A stretch of DNA of 64,000 nt from Lactobacillus equicursoris DSM 19284 = JCM 14600 = CIP 110162 (GCF_001434815.1 NZ_AZDU01000004.1:1-64000); one strand, 5' to 3'. Counted from the first letter of the stretch, positions 55,118-63,748 are shown. Notes: generated by a model from the sequence alone, not told the origin. Numbers and translations: made by a program.

Positions 55118-55543
55118 CTAGCCAATCATAAAAGTCAATTCCGCCGTAGCAGCTTTTTCCCCGTCAACGCTGGCAACGCCGATTCCCTTGCCGATGTGCC
55201 CCTTCACCTTTTCCAGAGTTACTTCTAAGCGCATGGTGTCGCCAGGCTTGACCATCTTGCGAAAACGAGCCTTGTTGATGCCGCCAAAATAGGCGGTCTT
55301 GCCGGCAAATTCCGGTTGACTGAGCAGGGCCACTGCTCCCGTTTGCGCCAGGGATTCGATGATCAAAACGCCCGGCATGACGGGATTGCCTGGGAAGTGG
55401 CCTTGAAAAATTTCTTCGTGGATCGTTACGTTGCGGATGGCGACCGCCCGCTCGCCTGGCGCAAGCTCCACCACCTTGTCGATCAAGAGCATGGGGTAGC
55501 GGTGAGGAATGATTTTTTGAATGGCAGTACTATCTAATTCCAT
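55118..55543 (-). CDS. fabZ: 3-hydroxyacyl-[acyl-carrier-protein] dehydratase FabZ
   Basis: This 141-residue hot-dog-fold enzyme dehydrates 3-hydroxyacyl-ACP. It has IPHRYPMLLIDKV at the N-terminus and the catalytic FQGHFPGNPVMPGVLIIESLAQ near residue 44 in outline (His and Glu present). AAGGAGG precedes the ATG. It lies directly after the accB stop with no gap and 9 bp before accC. Confidence 0.95.
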   Translation of the reverse strand: MELDSTAIQKIIPHRYPMLLIDKVVELAPGERAVAIRNVTIHEEIFQGHFPGNPVMPGVLIIESLAQTGAVALLSQPEFAGKTAYFGGINKARFRKMVKPGDTMRLEVTLEKVKGHIGKGIGVASVDGEKAATAELTFMIG

Positions 55544-56011
55544 CTAATCCTCCTTGACCAAGAAGAGTTCCTGGTCACACTCAATCAGGTCGCCGTTTTC
55601 AACGCAGACCTGGCTCACGGTGCCGGCCACGTCGCTCTTGATCTCGGTCAGCATCTTCATGGCTTCCACGATGCAGACGACTTGGCCATTTTCAACCCGG
55701 TCGCCCACTTTCACGTAAGGAGCTGCGCCTGGCTTGCTTTGCAGGTAAACCGTCCCAACTAAGGGGGACTTGATGGCAGTACCAGCTGCTTCATTCTTCT
55801 CTTCCGAGCCATCTTCTACAGCTTTTTCCTGTACCTTTTCGGCTACAGCTTCAGCAGTCTTTTCCGGATTAGCTGCTTCTTGCTTATTTAGGGCAGCTGC
55901 ATTCGTATTTTTGCTTAAAAATAAGTGTCCGCCATTTGCGTCCACTTGCATTTCCCTGATAGAAGAAGTTTCAAACTTGTCCATCAGGCGTTCAACATCT
56001 TTTAATTCCAC
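55544..56011 (-). CDS. accB: Biotin carboxyl carrier protein of acetyl-CoA carboxylase
   Basis: The 155-residue carrier has an N-terminal helix (VELKDVERLMDKF), an Ala/Glu/Pro-rich linker and a C-terminal biotinyl domain. In that domain the Lys of VEAMKMLTE (near residue 120) is biotinylated by BirA. The GTG at 56011 has GGGAGGG eight bases upstream and starts 2 bp after the fabF stop, fixing the start. The in-frame extension to 56134 overlaps fabF and is rejected. Confidence 0.93.
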   Translation of the reverse strand: MELKDVERLMDKFETSSIREMQVDANGGHLFLSKNTNAAALNKQEAANPEKTAEAVAEKVQEKAVEDGSEEKNEAAGTAIKSPLVGTVYLQSKPGAAPYVKVGDRVENGQVVCIVEAMKMLTEIKSDVAGTVSQVCVENGDLIECDQELFLVKED

Positions 56012-56013
56012 GC

Positions 56014-57243
56014 TTAGCCCTCCCATTTTTTCAAAGCTAAAACCGCGTTGTGGCCGCCAAAGCCAAAAGAATTGCTCAAGGCATATTTCACATCCTGGCG
56101 GCGGTTGTCTTCCCTTACCAAAGTCACGTCGCATGCAGGATCTTGCTCGCTTGCGCCCACGTTAACCGGCAAGATGCCTTTTGCAAGACTTGCGGCCGTG
56201 ATCACGGCTTCGACTGCGCCAGCAGCGCCCAGCAGATGCCCGGTCATCCCCTTGGTTGAAGACACGAGGACCTTGTTATTTTTGCCAAAAAGTTCCCGGA
56301 TCGCACGCGACTCACCTTCGTCGTTAGCGTGGGTGGCCGTGCCGTGGGCGTTGATGTAGCCGACCTGGTCTGGGCTAATCTGAGCGTCTTTCAGCGCCAG
56401 CTTCATGGCCCTGGCAGCTCCCTGGCCTGCCGGATCAGGGCTGGTGATGTGGTAGGCGTCACTAGAGACACCGTAGCCCACGATTTCACCGTAGATCTTG
56501 GCGCCCCGGGCTTGGGCGTGGCTTAATTCTTCCAAAACCAGAGCGCCCGCGCCTTCGCCTAAAACGAAGCCGTTACGCTTTTTGTCAAAAGGCAGAGAAG
56601 CTGCCAGTGGATCAGTTGCGGCCGACAAGGCGGTCAGGGCCGCAAAGCCGGAAATCGCCGTTTTGTTTAAGCTCGCTTCACTCCCCCCGGTTATGACTAT
56701 GCTGGCCCGGCCTTCTTTAACGTAGCGGTAGGCTTCGCCGATGGCATTGGTGGCTGAGGCGCAAGCGGTGACGACAGTGGTTGAAATATTTTGGGCATTG
56801 AAGCGAATGGAGATGTTGCCGGCCGCCATGTTGGCGATGGCCATGGGGATGAAGAGCGGTGACACGCGCTTGGGCCCCTTGTCGTGCATCTTGATGACCT
56901 GGTCTTGGATAGTGGTTAGCCCTCCAATCCCGCTGCCCCAGATGACGCCGAAGTCTTCAGGATCAACGGCTCCGTCAAGGCCCGCCATGTCATAGGCTTC
57001 CTGGCAAACGGCCAAGGCATACTGGGAAAATAGGTCCATTCTCTTGGCCAATTTTTTCCCGCCAGCTTGGTCAACATTAAAGTCGTCGATCTGGCCAGCC
57101 ACGCTGATGCCAGTGTCTGCTGCGTCAAACTTGGTAATCGGCTTGATCCCGATTTGCCCTTCTAGGGTATTTTTGACAAAAGCCTCGTAGCCATTGCCGT
57201 TGGGGCTGAGGGCGCCCAGGCCCGTAATCACTACTCTGTTCAT
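56014..57243 (-). CDS. fabF: 3-oxoacyl-[acyl-carrier-protein] synthase II
   Basis: The 409-residue condensing enzyme elongates acyl-ACP with malonyl-ACP. Catalytic motifs are the Cys in VVTACASATNAIG near residue 162, His in NAHGTATHANDEGES near 302, and His in GMTGHLLGAAGAVEA near 340. N-terminal VVITGLGALSPNGNGYE is typical. It lies in the operon between fabG and accB. Confidence 0.95.
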   Translation of the reverse strand: MNRVVITGLGALSPNGNGYEAFVKNTLEGQIGIKPITKFDAADTGISVAGQIDDFNVDQAGGKKLAKRMDLFSQYALAVCQEAYDMAGLDGAVDPEDFGVIWGSGIGGLTTIQDQVIKMHDKGPKRVSPLFIPMAIANMAAGNISIRFNAQNISTTVVTACASATNAIGEAYRYVKEGRASIVITGGSEASLNKTAISGFAALTALSAATDPLAASLPFDKKRNGFVLGEGAGALVLEELSHAQARGAKIYGEIVGYGVSSDAYHITSPDPAGQGAARAMKLALKDAQISPDQVGYINAHGTATHANDEGESRAIRELFGKNNKVLVSSTKGMTGHLLGAAGAVEAVITAASLAKGILPVNVGASEQDPACDVTLVREDNRRQDVKYALSNSFGFGGHNAVLALKKWEG

Positions 57244-57256
57244 CCTAATCTCTTTT

Positions 57257-57988
57257 CTAAATTGTCATTCCGCCGTCAACTACTAGGGCTTGACCCGTAA
57301 TGTAGTCGTTTTCTGCCAAAAAGACTGCCGCGTGGGCGATTTCACCAGCCTGACCGTAGCGGCCAAGGGGAATCGCTGCTAGGGCAGCTTCCGCAGCTTC
57401 GTCGCTCACTGCCTCAGTCATCCGGGTCTCAATCATGCCGGGGGCAATCGCGTTCACCCGCACGCCGCGAGCAGCGCCTTCTTTAGCAGCGGTCTTGGTC
57501 AAGGCGATTGCGCCGGCTTTAGCTGCGGCATAGTTGGCTTGCCCTTGGTTGCCGTGCATCCCTACTACGCTGGACAGGTTGATGATCGCCCCGGACCTTT
57601 GCTTCAGCATTTTTTTCATGGCATACTTGTTGATTAAAAAGCTTCCGCGGAGGTTGACATTGATCACCTCGTCAAAGTCGCTGGTCTTCAGGCCAATCAT
57701 GATCTGGTCCTTGGTGATCCCGGCACTGTGGACCAGTACGTCCAAAGATCCAAACTCAGCGACCACTTGCTTGATCAGGCCTTTCACATCTGCTTCCTGA
57801 CTGACGTCAGCAGGCAGGTATTCCCATTGACCCGGGTAAGCCGCAAGTTCAGCCTGCAAGTCCTCCGGCATTTCCTTTCTGCCGTTAAAGACGACCCGGC
57901 TGCCTTTTTGTAAAAAAGCTAAGCCGCACGCCCGGCCAATCCCATGGGTTGACCCGGTCACCAGTACCGTTTTATCCTTCAAATCCAT
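57257..57988 (-). CDS. fabG: 3-oxoacyl-[acyl-carrier-protein] reductase
   Basis: The 243-residue short-chain dehydrogenase reduces 3-oxoacyl-ACP with NADPH. It shows VLVTGSTHGIGRA at the cofactor site, the Ser in INLSSVVGMHGNQGQ, and Tyr-x3-Lys in NYAAAKAG near residue 152. The C-terminal YITGQALVVDGGMTI is standard. Its start overlaps the fabD end by 17 bp. Confidence 0.95.
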   Translation of the reverse strand: MDLKDKTVLVTGSTHGIGRACGLAFLQKGSRVVFNGRKEMPEDLQAELAAYPGQWEYLPADVSQEADVKGLIKQVVAEFGSLDVLVHSAGITKDQIMIGLKTSDFDEVINVNLRGSFLINKYAMKKMLKQRSGAIINLSSVVGMHGNQGQANYAAAKAGAIALTKTAAKEGAARGVRVNAIAPGMIETRMTEAVSDEAAEAALAAIPLGRYGQAGEIAHAAVFLAENDYITGQALVVDGGMTI

Positions 57989-58928
57989 TTTGATAACTTT
58001 CTAAAAAATCTTGGTAATCGGCCATGCTGCCGATGTGGAACTTGCCGAGGCTCCGGTCCAGGCTTTTGGCAAAAGAACTGAGAGTCTTGCCTGGGCCAAT
58101 TTCCAGGGTCTGGGTGAAGCCAGTTTCAGCCTGCAGCTTGGCAAGACAATCGCCAAAATTGGTTGGCTCCATCAGCTGCACTTCCAGGATTTCCGCCAGG
58201 TTGCCAGCCGTAAAAGGCTGGATGATGGTGTTGGAGTAGACCGGATATTGGGGCTGGTTAAAGGCCACACCTCTTAAGCGGTCTTGCATCTTTTTGGCTG
58301 ATTCGAGAAAAAGATGCGTGTGGAAGGCCCCGGCGACGTCTAAATTGACAACCCGCTTGGCTAAGCCCTGCTCCTTGATCAGATCCAAGGCCTGGGCCAG
58401 ATCATCCTTGGTCCCGCCGATCACCACTTGCTTGGGTGAATTGAAGTTGCAGAAGTAGACCTGCTTGCCGGCGCTTTCTAGGTCGCCAAGTAACTTTTTC
58501 AGCTCGTCCAGTTTTGGCTTTACCAAGGCGGCCATGGAGCTGGCTATTTTTTCGCAATCGGCCTGCATGTAGCTTGCTCTGTCGCTAGTCAAAGCAATGT
58601 CCATTTCTAAATCCAAGGCGCCTGAGGCAATCACTGCGCCGTATTCACCAAGCGACAGCCCCAACATGCCGGCTACGTCTAAATCGGTGTCCCGCATGAG
58701 CATCTGCCAGATCCCGGCTTCAAAAGCAACCAAGGACGGCTGCACATAGCGGGTTTGGTCCAGTTCACCGTGCTCATTTTTGAAAACGGCGACTAAGTCC
58801 AGCTTGCTGGCCTCGCTGGCTTTTGCAATTGTTTCAGCAAACAGGGGATCTTCGAGGAGGTCCAGCCCCATGCCAGTTGCTTGTGCGCCCTGCCCGCTAA
58901 AGAGGACGGCGAATTTTTCCCTAGTCAT
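57972..58928 (-). CDS. fabD: Malonyl CoA-acyl carrier protein transacylase
   Basis: The 318-residue transferase loads malonate onto ACP. FLSGQGAQ-type VLFSGQGAQATGMG starts the protein. The nucleophile Ser lies in GLSLGEYGA near residue 92, and the catalytic His in VAGAFHTHLF near 204. It overlaps acpP by 8 bp and fabG by 17 bp, indicating tight translational coupling. Confidence 0.95.
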   Translation of the reverse strand: MTREKFAVLFSGQGAQATGMGLDLLEDPLFAETIAKASEASKLDLVAVFKNEHGELDQTRYVQPSLVAFEAGIWQMLMRDTDLDVAGMLGLSLGEYGAVIASGALDLEMDIALTSDRASYMQADCEKIASSMAALVKPKLDELKKLLGDLESAGKQVYFCNFNSPKQVVIGGTKDDLAQALDLIKEQGLAKRVVNLDVAGAFHTHLFLESAKKMQDRLRGVAFNQPQYPVYSNTIIQPFTAGNLAEILEVQLMEPTNFGDCLAKLQAETGFTQTLEIGPGKTLSSFAKSLDRSLGKFHIGSMADYQDFLESYQNGFEG

Positions 58929-59160
58929 CGAGTTCTGCCTTCACCGTCTTGACTACGTCGCTCACCTTAACCAGGCCTTCGTCGGCGTCAAGATCAATGT
59001 CGTACTTGTCTTCCAGTTCGCTGACAATTTCAAACAGGTCCAAGCTATCAGCGTCCAGGTCTTCCTTGATGTTGGTGTCCATGGTAATGGTGCCGGCGTC
59101 AATATCCAATTGTTCAGCGGCGATTTCCTTTACGGCTTCAAAAATTTCTGCTTCAGTCAT
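58921..59160 (-). CDS. acpP: Acyl carrier protein
   Basis: This 79-residue acidic helical protein has the 4'-phosphopantetheine attachment Ser in DADSLDLFE near residue 39. It carries growing acyl chains between the fab enzymes. AAAGGA precedes the ATG. It lies 61 bp after fabH. Confidence 0.96.
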   Translation of the reverse strand: MTEAEIFEAVKEIAAEQLDIDAGTITMDTNIKEDLDADSLDLFEIVSELEDKYDIDLDADEGLVKVSDVVKTVKAELDD

Positions 59161-59221
59161 GATATGTGTTCCTTTCGTTTTTTTAAAAATCTTCGGTTTA
59201 GTAATTAATTTTTTGCTTATT

Positions 59222-60184
59222 TTACAATTTGACCAACAGGCTGCCGGTGGTCAGCCCCCCGCCAAAGCCGGCCAGCATGATGGTTTGACCCTTTTTGACC
59301 ATGCCTTTGGCCAGGCATTCATCCAGCAGTATCGCCTCGCTGGCGGCGGAGGTATTGCCGCATTCAGTGATGTTGACTGGAAACTTGTCAAGGGGCTGGT
59401 CCAGCCTTTTGGCTACCTGCTTAATGATGCGGGCGTTAGCCTGGTGAAGAAGGAAGGCGTCGATAGCGCCAAGCTCTACCCCGGCCTTTCTAGCCGTTTC
59501 AACAATGCTTTGCGGCACCTGGTGGGTGGCAAAGGTGTAGACTGCTCTGCCATTCATCTGAAAGTAAGAGTAGTCGTGCTGCTGGCCAGGAAAAGGCCGC
59601 GGGGACGTAATCCCAGCTGACAGTTCATCAGCCTTGTCCCCGTAAGTCTTCAGCTGGCTGGCTAAAAAGTGCGGCTGATCGGCGTCTTTACTAAGTAAGA
59701 CACCCCCGGCCCCGTCGCCAAAGAGGACCGCCGTCGACCGGTCGCCCCAGTCTAGCAGCTTGCTCAAGACTTCGGCGCCTAGAACTAAGGACTTTTGCCC
59801 GTCGGCCAGCATCTTGTCTGCAAGGTCTAAGGCATAGACAAAACCCGAGCAGGCAGCCGAGATGTCGAAGGCGGCCGCGTTTTTAGCACCAAGTTTGCCT
59901 TGGATAATGGCGGCGGTTGAGGGCGTTGCCGCATCAGGCGACATGGTGGCCACAACGATCAAGTCTAAGTCGGCTGGATCCAGCTGGCTGTTAGCTAGAA
60001 GCTTTTTGGCCACTTCGAGGGCCAGGTCACTGGTATTCTGGTCTGTGGCCAGGTGCCGGCGCTTGATCCCGGTCCGGGTGTAAATCCATTCGTCACTGGT
60101 GTCCATGATCGCAGACAACTGGTCGTTATCCACGACCAGAGCCGGCAGGTAACTGGCCGCCGTGACAATTCTGGTAAAAGACAT
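59222..60184 (-). CDS. fabH: 3-oxoacyl-[acyl-carrier-protein] synthase III
   Basis: The 320-residue enzyme starts fatty-acid synthesis by condensing acetyl-CoA with malonyl-ACP. The triad is visible: Cys in ISAACSGFVYALD near residue 112, His in LLHQANARI near 247, and Asn in ECGNTSAASEAI near 277. It is first gene of the fab operon. A FabT-type MarR regulator, usual just upstream of fabH in many Firmicutes, is absent. Confidence 0.95.
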   Translation of the reverse strand: MSFTRIVTAASYLPALVVDNDQLSAIMDTSDEWIYTRTGIKRRHLATDQNTSDLALEVAKKLLANSQLDPADLDLIVVATMSPDAATPSTAAIIQGKLGAKNAAAFDISAACSGFVYALDLADKMLADGQKSLVLGAEVLSKLLDWGDRSTAVLFGDGAGGVLLSKDADQPHFLASQLKTYGDKADELSAGITSPRPFPGQQHDYSYFQMNGRAVYTFATHQVPQSIVETARKAGVELGAIDAFLLHQANARIIKQVAKRLDQPLDKFPVNITECGNTSAASEAILLDECLAKGMVKKGQTIMLAGFGGGLTTGSLLVKL

Positions 60185-60239
60185 AGCGTGTCCTCTCTAA
60201 TCTTATTTGTCGGCATTTATTCGGCTCGACGTACTTTGA

Positions 60240-60267
60240 ATTATAGCTTTCAGAAAAACGAAGTCAA
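60240..60267 (-). promoter_or_regulatory. Promoter of the fatty-acid operon
   Basis: TTGACT (60262-60267), a 16-bp spacer and TATAAT (60240-60245) lie on the minus strand, 56 bp upstream of fabH. An interrupted palindrome cagaaaa-N14-ttttctg (60251-60278) covers the -35 and spacer and is a candidate operator. Confidence 0.75.
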
Positions 60268-60279
60268 TACGTTTTCTGG

Positions 60280-60356
60280 TTCGTATAGTTTGTATAGAAA
60301 TCACCAGTCCCGCCGTGACGGGGGCGAATGGTATACAAATTTTTTTCGTATAGTTT
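60280..60356. repeat. Structured non-coding element between fabH and asnA
   Basis: Two direct copies of ttcgtatagttt (60280-60291, 60345-60356) flank a long imperfect hairpin. Its outer arms are TTTGTATA (60289-60296) and TATACAAA (60332-60339), with a GC-rich core containing CCCGCCGTGACGGG. Seven T follow the right arm on the + strand, like a terminator. No + promoter was identified ahead of it. The rest of the 330-bp divergent gap shows only the two promoters. Confidence 0.6.
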
Positions 60357-60449
60357 TAAGCCAATTTTGTTAGCTAAGGTCGTTTTGGACGGCTTAGGCC
60401 CCCGAATCTCGTTAGCCGAATTGCTATCGCATCATTTTCTAAGCAATCA

Positions 60450-60478
60450 TTCACAAAAATCTAAAAAACTAGTAAAAT
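60450..60478 (+). promoter_or_regulatory. Promoter of asnA
   Basis: TTCACA (60450-60455), a 17-bp spacer and TAAAAT (60473-60478) lie 37 bp upstream of the asnA ATG. No T-box motif is present between them and the gene. Confidence 0.6.
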
Positions 60479-60514
60479 AAAGTAGTGAAGATTTTTAGAA
60501 AGAGGAATCACTCT

Positions 60515-61522
60515 ATGAACTTGACCATTCCTGAAAAATACGATCCCAAGATGTCTGTCCGCGAAACGGAAGCCGCAATCAAATACATCCGCGATACCTT
60601 CCAGCGCGAATTTGGCAAGGAGATGGGCCTCGAACGGATCTCTGCTCCCCTCTTCGTGCCAAAATCATCTGGCTTAAACGACAACTTGAACGGGGTTGAG
60701 CGCCCGGTTGCCTTTGATGCCCAAGACATCCCTGGCGAAACCTTCGAAGTTGTCCACTCCCTTGCCAAGTGGAAGCGTTATGCCCTTGGCAAATACAACT
60801 TCCAACCTGGCGAAGGTCTCTACACCAACATGAACGCCATCCGCCGCGACGAAGAACTGGACAACCTCCACTCTGTCTATGTTGACCAGTGGGACTGGGA
60901 ACGGGTTATCACCCGCGAACAAAGAACTACCGAATACCTCCAATCTGTGGTGCGCGAAATCTTTAAGATCATCAAGCACATGGAACACGAGGTTTGGTAC
61001 AAGTTCCCAGCCGCGGTCTACCACTTGCCGGACCAGATCACTTTTGTCACGACTGATGAACTAGAAGACCGCTGGCCTGACAAGAGCCGCAAAGAACGCG
61101 AAGATCTGATTGCCAAGGAATACGGCGCTGTCTTCTTGTCCAAGATCGGCTGGCCGCTGAAAGACGGCGAACCTCATGATGGCCGGGCTCCAGACTACGA
61201 CGACTGGCTCTTAAACGGCGACATCCTCTTCTGGTTTGAACCGCTGCAGCGCGCTTTGGAAATCTCTTCCATGGGGATCCGGGTTGACCGCGATTCTTTG
61301 AAAAAGCAGCTTGCTGCCGCTGGTGAAGAAGAGCGCTTGAACCTGCCATTCCACAAGGCCCTTTTGAGCGACCGCCTGCCGCTGACTATCGGCGGCGGGA
61401 TCGGTCAATCTCGCCTTTGCATGCTGCTGCTTGGCCGGGCCCACATCGGCGAAGTCCAAGCCGGCATCTGGCCAGACGACATGATTGAACAATGCGCTGA
61501 AGCTGGCATTCACCTGCTCTAA
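60515..61522 (+). CDS. asnA: Aspartate-ammonia ligase (asparagine synthetase A)
   Basis: The 335-residue class II synthetase-like enzyme makes asparagine from aspartate, ammonia and ATP. Landmarks are [25 protein letters not shown] in outline near residue 23, [13 protein letters not shown] near 55, [11 protein letters not shown] near 120, [10 protein letters not shown] near 245 and [19 protein letters not shown] near 290 in outline. The ATG at 60515 has AGAGGA 8 bp upstream. The in-frame extension to 60485 overlaps the 5' leader and is rejected. It is monocistronic. Confidence 0.95.
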   Translation: MNLTIPEKYDPKMSVRETEAAIKYIRDTFQREFGKEMGLERISAPLFVPKSSGLNDNLNGVERPVAFDAQDIPGETFEVVHSLAKWKRYALGKYNFQPGEGLYTNMNAIRRDEELDNLHSVYVDQWDWERVITREQRTTEYLQSVVREIFKIIKHMEHEVWYKFPAAVYHLPDQITFVTTDELEDRWPDKSRKEREDLIAKEYGAVFLSKIGWPLKDGEPHDGRAPDYDDWLLNGDILFWFEPLQRALEISSMGIRVDRDSLKKQLAAAGEEERLNLPFHKALLSDRLPLTIGGGIGQSRLCMLLLGRAHIGEVQAGIWPDDMIEQCAEAGIHLL

Positions 61523-61535
61523 TTTTTAGACATAA

Positions 61536-61564
61536 AAAAGCTCACTCCAATGGAGTGAGCTTTT
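61536..61564. terminator. Bidirectional terminator between asnA and the DUF975 gene
   Basis: aaaagctcactcca and tggagtgagctttt form a 14-bp perfect stem around a single A, with A and T tracts on the two sides. It serves convergent transcripts. Confidence 0.9.
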
Positions 61565-61578
61565 ACTTTATTCAAAGA

Positions 61579-62346
61579 TTACTTTTCTTCTTGGCCACTG
61601 ATTTGAGCGTAGAACTCAGCTTGTGCCAAGTTTTGGTAAGGCAGGGTCCAGATGCTTAAAATCCCAAAAGTCAAGAGAGTAAGCAGACCCCAGCCAATGA
61701 AGGAGATGTTCAGGCAAAAGAGCTTCCAAACGTGCCCCTTCATCATGCGCCAGCTGGCACCCATTTGCTGGAAGATGCTGCGATCATTGCCCTGCTCAAT
61801 GTCATCATCAATGATGTACGGCGTCATGTAGAAGCGATACTGAATCCACAAAACCAAAATCGATAAAAGCAAGAGGAGGGCCAAAAAGCCAAGAGCAGTC
61901 AAGATGATGGGAGTTGGATTGCCATCAGTAGAGAAGCTAAAGGCCAAAGCCCCAGCAACTACCATGCCTAAAATATAGATAAGGTAAAAGGCGGTCAAGG
62001 CAAAGGTCAGCAGGGACATGAAGAAGTTGTAAACCAGGCACTTCCAGGAGTGAGCACTAGACAGCCCGACAAAATAGCCTGGTGCTTCTCCTTCTTCTTT
62101 GGCCAATTTTTGCTGGTAGCGCTTGAAGTAAACCTGCAAGTTGAACTTGAAGATCATGACCAAGAATTCCAGAAGGTACAGGATCAACAGGCTAGTAGTC
62201 TTGCCATCGTCTTTGTCAAAATGCTGACCAATCAGGCTCGTAACGACAACCACAGCCATGTAGATCAAGGCTTCGACCATGTAGTGTTTCTTGGGGATCT
62301 GCGCCAGTTTTTCCCGGGCCTGAGCCCGCAATTCTTTAGCTTTCAT
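61579..62346 (-). CDS. DUF975 family integral membrane protein
   Basis: The 255-residue protein starts with a short basic helix (KAKELRAQAREKLA), the DUF975 hallmark. About six hydrophobic segments follow (near 25-40, 50-68, 100-130, 150-172, 205-230). The conserved QYRFYMTPYIIDDD and SWRMMKGHVWKLFCL loops are present. Function is unknown. AGGAGG precedes the ATG. A TGGTATAAT extended -10 (core 62389-62394) lies on the minus strand upstream. Confidence 0.88.
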   Translation of the reverse strand: MKAKELRAQAREKLAQIPKKHYMVEALIYMAVVVVTSLIGQHFDKDDGKTTSLLILYLLEFLVMIFKFNLQVYFKRYQQKLAKEEGEAPGYFVGLSSAHSWKCLVYNFFMSLLTFALTAFYLIYILGMVVAGALAFSFSTDGNPTPIILTALGFLALLLLLSILVLWIQYRFYMTPYIIDDDIEQGNDRSIFQQMGASWRMMKGHVWKLFCLNISFIGWGLLTLLTFGILSIWTLPYQNLAQAEFYAQISGQEEK

Positions 62347-62453
62347 TGTTACTTCCTCCTATTAAAAGCGATGATATTTTTATTCGTAATTATACCATAA
62401 TGAAATTGAACATTTGCTTTAATTTGAGGATTGTTTAAAAAATATTTTTTTGC

Positions 62454-62710
62454 CTAACGCTCCCTAATCTGCCCCTGGCGGCTCCGATAAAAGTGCTTGA
62501 GGAGATTCCAGGAATATTTAGCCTCTGCTTGGTGAGTTACGTGCTCTGCATTTTGAACCAGAATAAACTGAGCAAAGGGATTTCGGTAACACTTTTTCAT
62601 AATTATTAATAGTCCAGCCATAAGCCGCAATTCCGGCAAAGGTCCGAGGTGGAAGCACCGCCATTAGAAAAGCCCAGAAGACGTAATTGGCGATCGTAAG
62701 GCACGCTTTT
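62454..62710 (-). pseudogene. Relic of an alpha/beta hydrolase
   Basis: In one minus-strand frame (about 62710-62606) the translation contains YDRQLRLLGFSNGGA. GFSNGG resembles the nucleophile elbow of alpha/beta hydrolases. This frame ends at a TAA at 62606-62608. In another frame (62639-62454) the translation has FAQFILVQNAEHVTHQAEAK, which looks like the strand and catalytic-His region near the C-terminus of the same superfamily. Two pieces in order but in different frames, with most of the fold missing, indicate a truncated and frameshifted remnant. The 61-codon ORF starting at 62639 is unlikely to be functional. Confidence 0.55.
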
Positions 62711-62722
62711 TAGCAAAGTAAA

Positions 62723-62740
62723 AGCACGCTTACGCGTGCT
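62723..62740 (-). terminator. Terminator of the DUF2207-like gene
   Basis: On the minus strand AGCACGC and GCGTGCT pair around GTAA, followed by TTTTACTTTG. It lies 43 bp after the stop codon. Confidence 0.7.
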
Positions 62741-62782
62741 CAACATGGTATTCAAATTTTTTAAGTTGCCAGCAACTTGCAG

Positions 62783-63697
62783 CTAAAAAGACTTGAAAAT
62801 AAAATCTAATATTCTCACGACTAAGGCTATCACGGCAATTATCATGACAATGAATAACAGCCCAAACATATTAAATAGATCATAAATCTTACGAAAAATT
62901 GACTTTCTTCTAGGACGACCTGCAACGGCGCTATTTAGCCCTTCTTCCTCATAATAAGCTTCAGATCTGATACTTTTAGATGAAAGATTCTGATTCTGAT
63001 TAACTACACTATTTGGAAAAATCAATCGTAATCTAACAGATTCAACTACATCATCATCTTTCTTAAACCTAACTAGACCAGTTTTATTATTAGCTTTAAG
63101 AGGGGGCTCATACATGTCATCATGCTCATTAGTGTTTGAATAAGCATCAAGGAATTTCACGTTCTGGCCAAGCTCAATCGTCACTTTGACATCATCAGCC
63201 CAGTTTTCTCCGCGAATCTCAACAGCCTTAAAATTAAGATCACTGGCATCTTTATAGGTCTTGACTGCATTGGTGATTGTATATTTATAGGTGACTCTAG
63301 GATAGTTCCAATTCTCATAATCCCGTTTATAGCGATATATCTTAAATTGGTAATAATTCCCGTTCTTTGTTAGCTGATAAGTACCACCCTTCTTAGAAGA
63401 ATTATCTTGCTCGAACTTGAGTGGATTATCTCCTAAATCATCGACTGCTACGATAACATTCTTTAGTTTCTGTCCCCGAAAGACTTTTTGCTTGAAGTTG
63501 ATGATTGGAGTGGGGCCATCTTTAAAAGCATAAAGAAAGTCATAATCAATTTCATTTATTACTGAGAGACTGCCATCCTCATTCACCTTGCCGTTAATAT
63601 CAATGCTGGAGATTGAATTTTCGGCCATGACTGTTTCTTTGGGCATCACCCAAAAAGCAAGCAAAGCTAAAACTAGGAAGAAGATTCTTTTATTCAT
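62783..63697 (-). CDS. DUF2207-like exported membrane-anchored protein
   Basis: The 304-residue protein has a signal or transmembrane segment (residues 5-22, FFLVLALLAFWVMP) and a mostly beta extracellular domain. That domain begins ISSIDINGKVNEDGSLSVINEI, like the start of DUF2207 proteins. A basic linker and a C-terminal transmembrane helix (about 275-300) follow. Normal DUF2207 proteins are about 550-600 aa with several C-terminal helices, so this is a short form. The gene is AT-rich with unusual codon use compared with its neighbours, suggesting transfer. The ATG at 63697 is used. The upstream in-frame codons fall in a terminator hairpin. Confidence 0.65.
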   Translation of the reverse strand: MNKRIFFLVLALLAFWVMPKETVMAENSISSIDINGKVNEDGSLSVINEIDYDFLYAFKDGPTPIINFKQKVFRGQKLKNVIVAVDDLGDNPLKFEQDNSSKKGGTYQLTKNGNYYQFKIYRYKRDYENWNYPRVTYKYTITNAVKTYKDASDLNFKAVEIRGENWADDVKVTIELGQNVKFLDAYSNTNEHDDMYEPPLKANNKTGLVRFKKDDDVVESVRLRLIFPNSVVNQNQNLSSKSIRSEAYYEEEGLNSAVAGRPRRKSIFRKIYDLFNMFGLLFIVMIIAVIALVVRILDFIFKSF

Positions 63698-63718
63698 TTT
63701 CAAAAAATTCCGCAAATA

Positions 63719-63748
63719 ACAAAGCAAGTGCCCCAGCACTTGCTTTGT
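63719..63748 (-). terminator. Terminator after the GH1 gene
   Basis: acaaagcaagtgc and gcacttgctttgt form a perfect 13-bp stem around CCCA, one base after the glycosidase stop codon on the minus strand. Confidence 0.85.

Noticed and set aside
60280-60514. T-box ahead of asnA
   Set aside because: No T-box core sequence occurs between the candidate promoter and the ATG. The leader is only about 30 nt.
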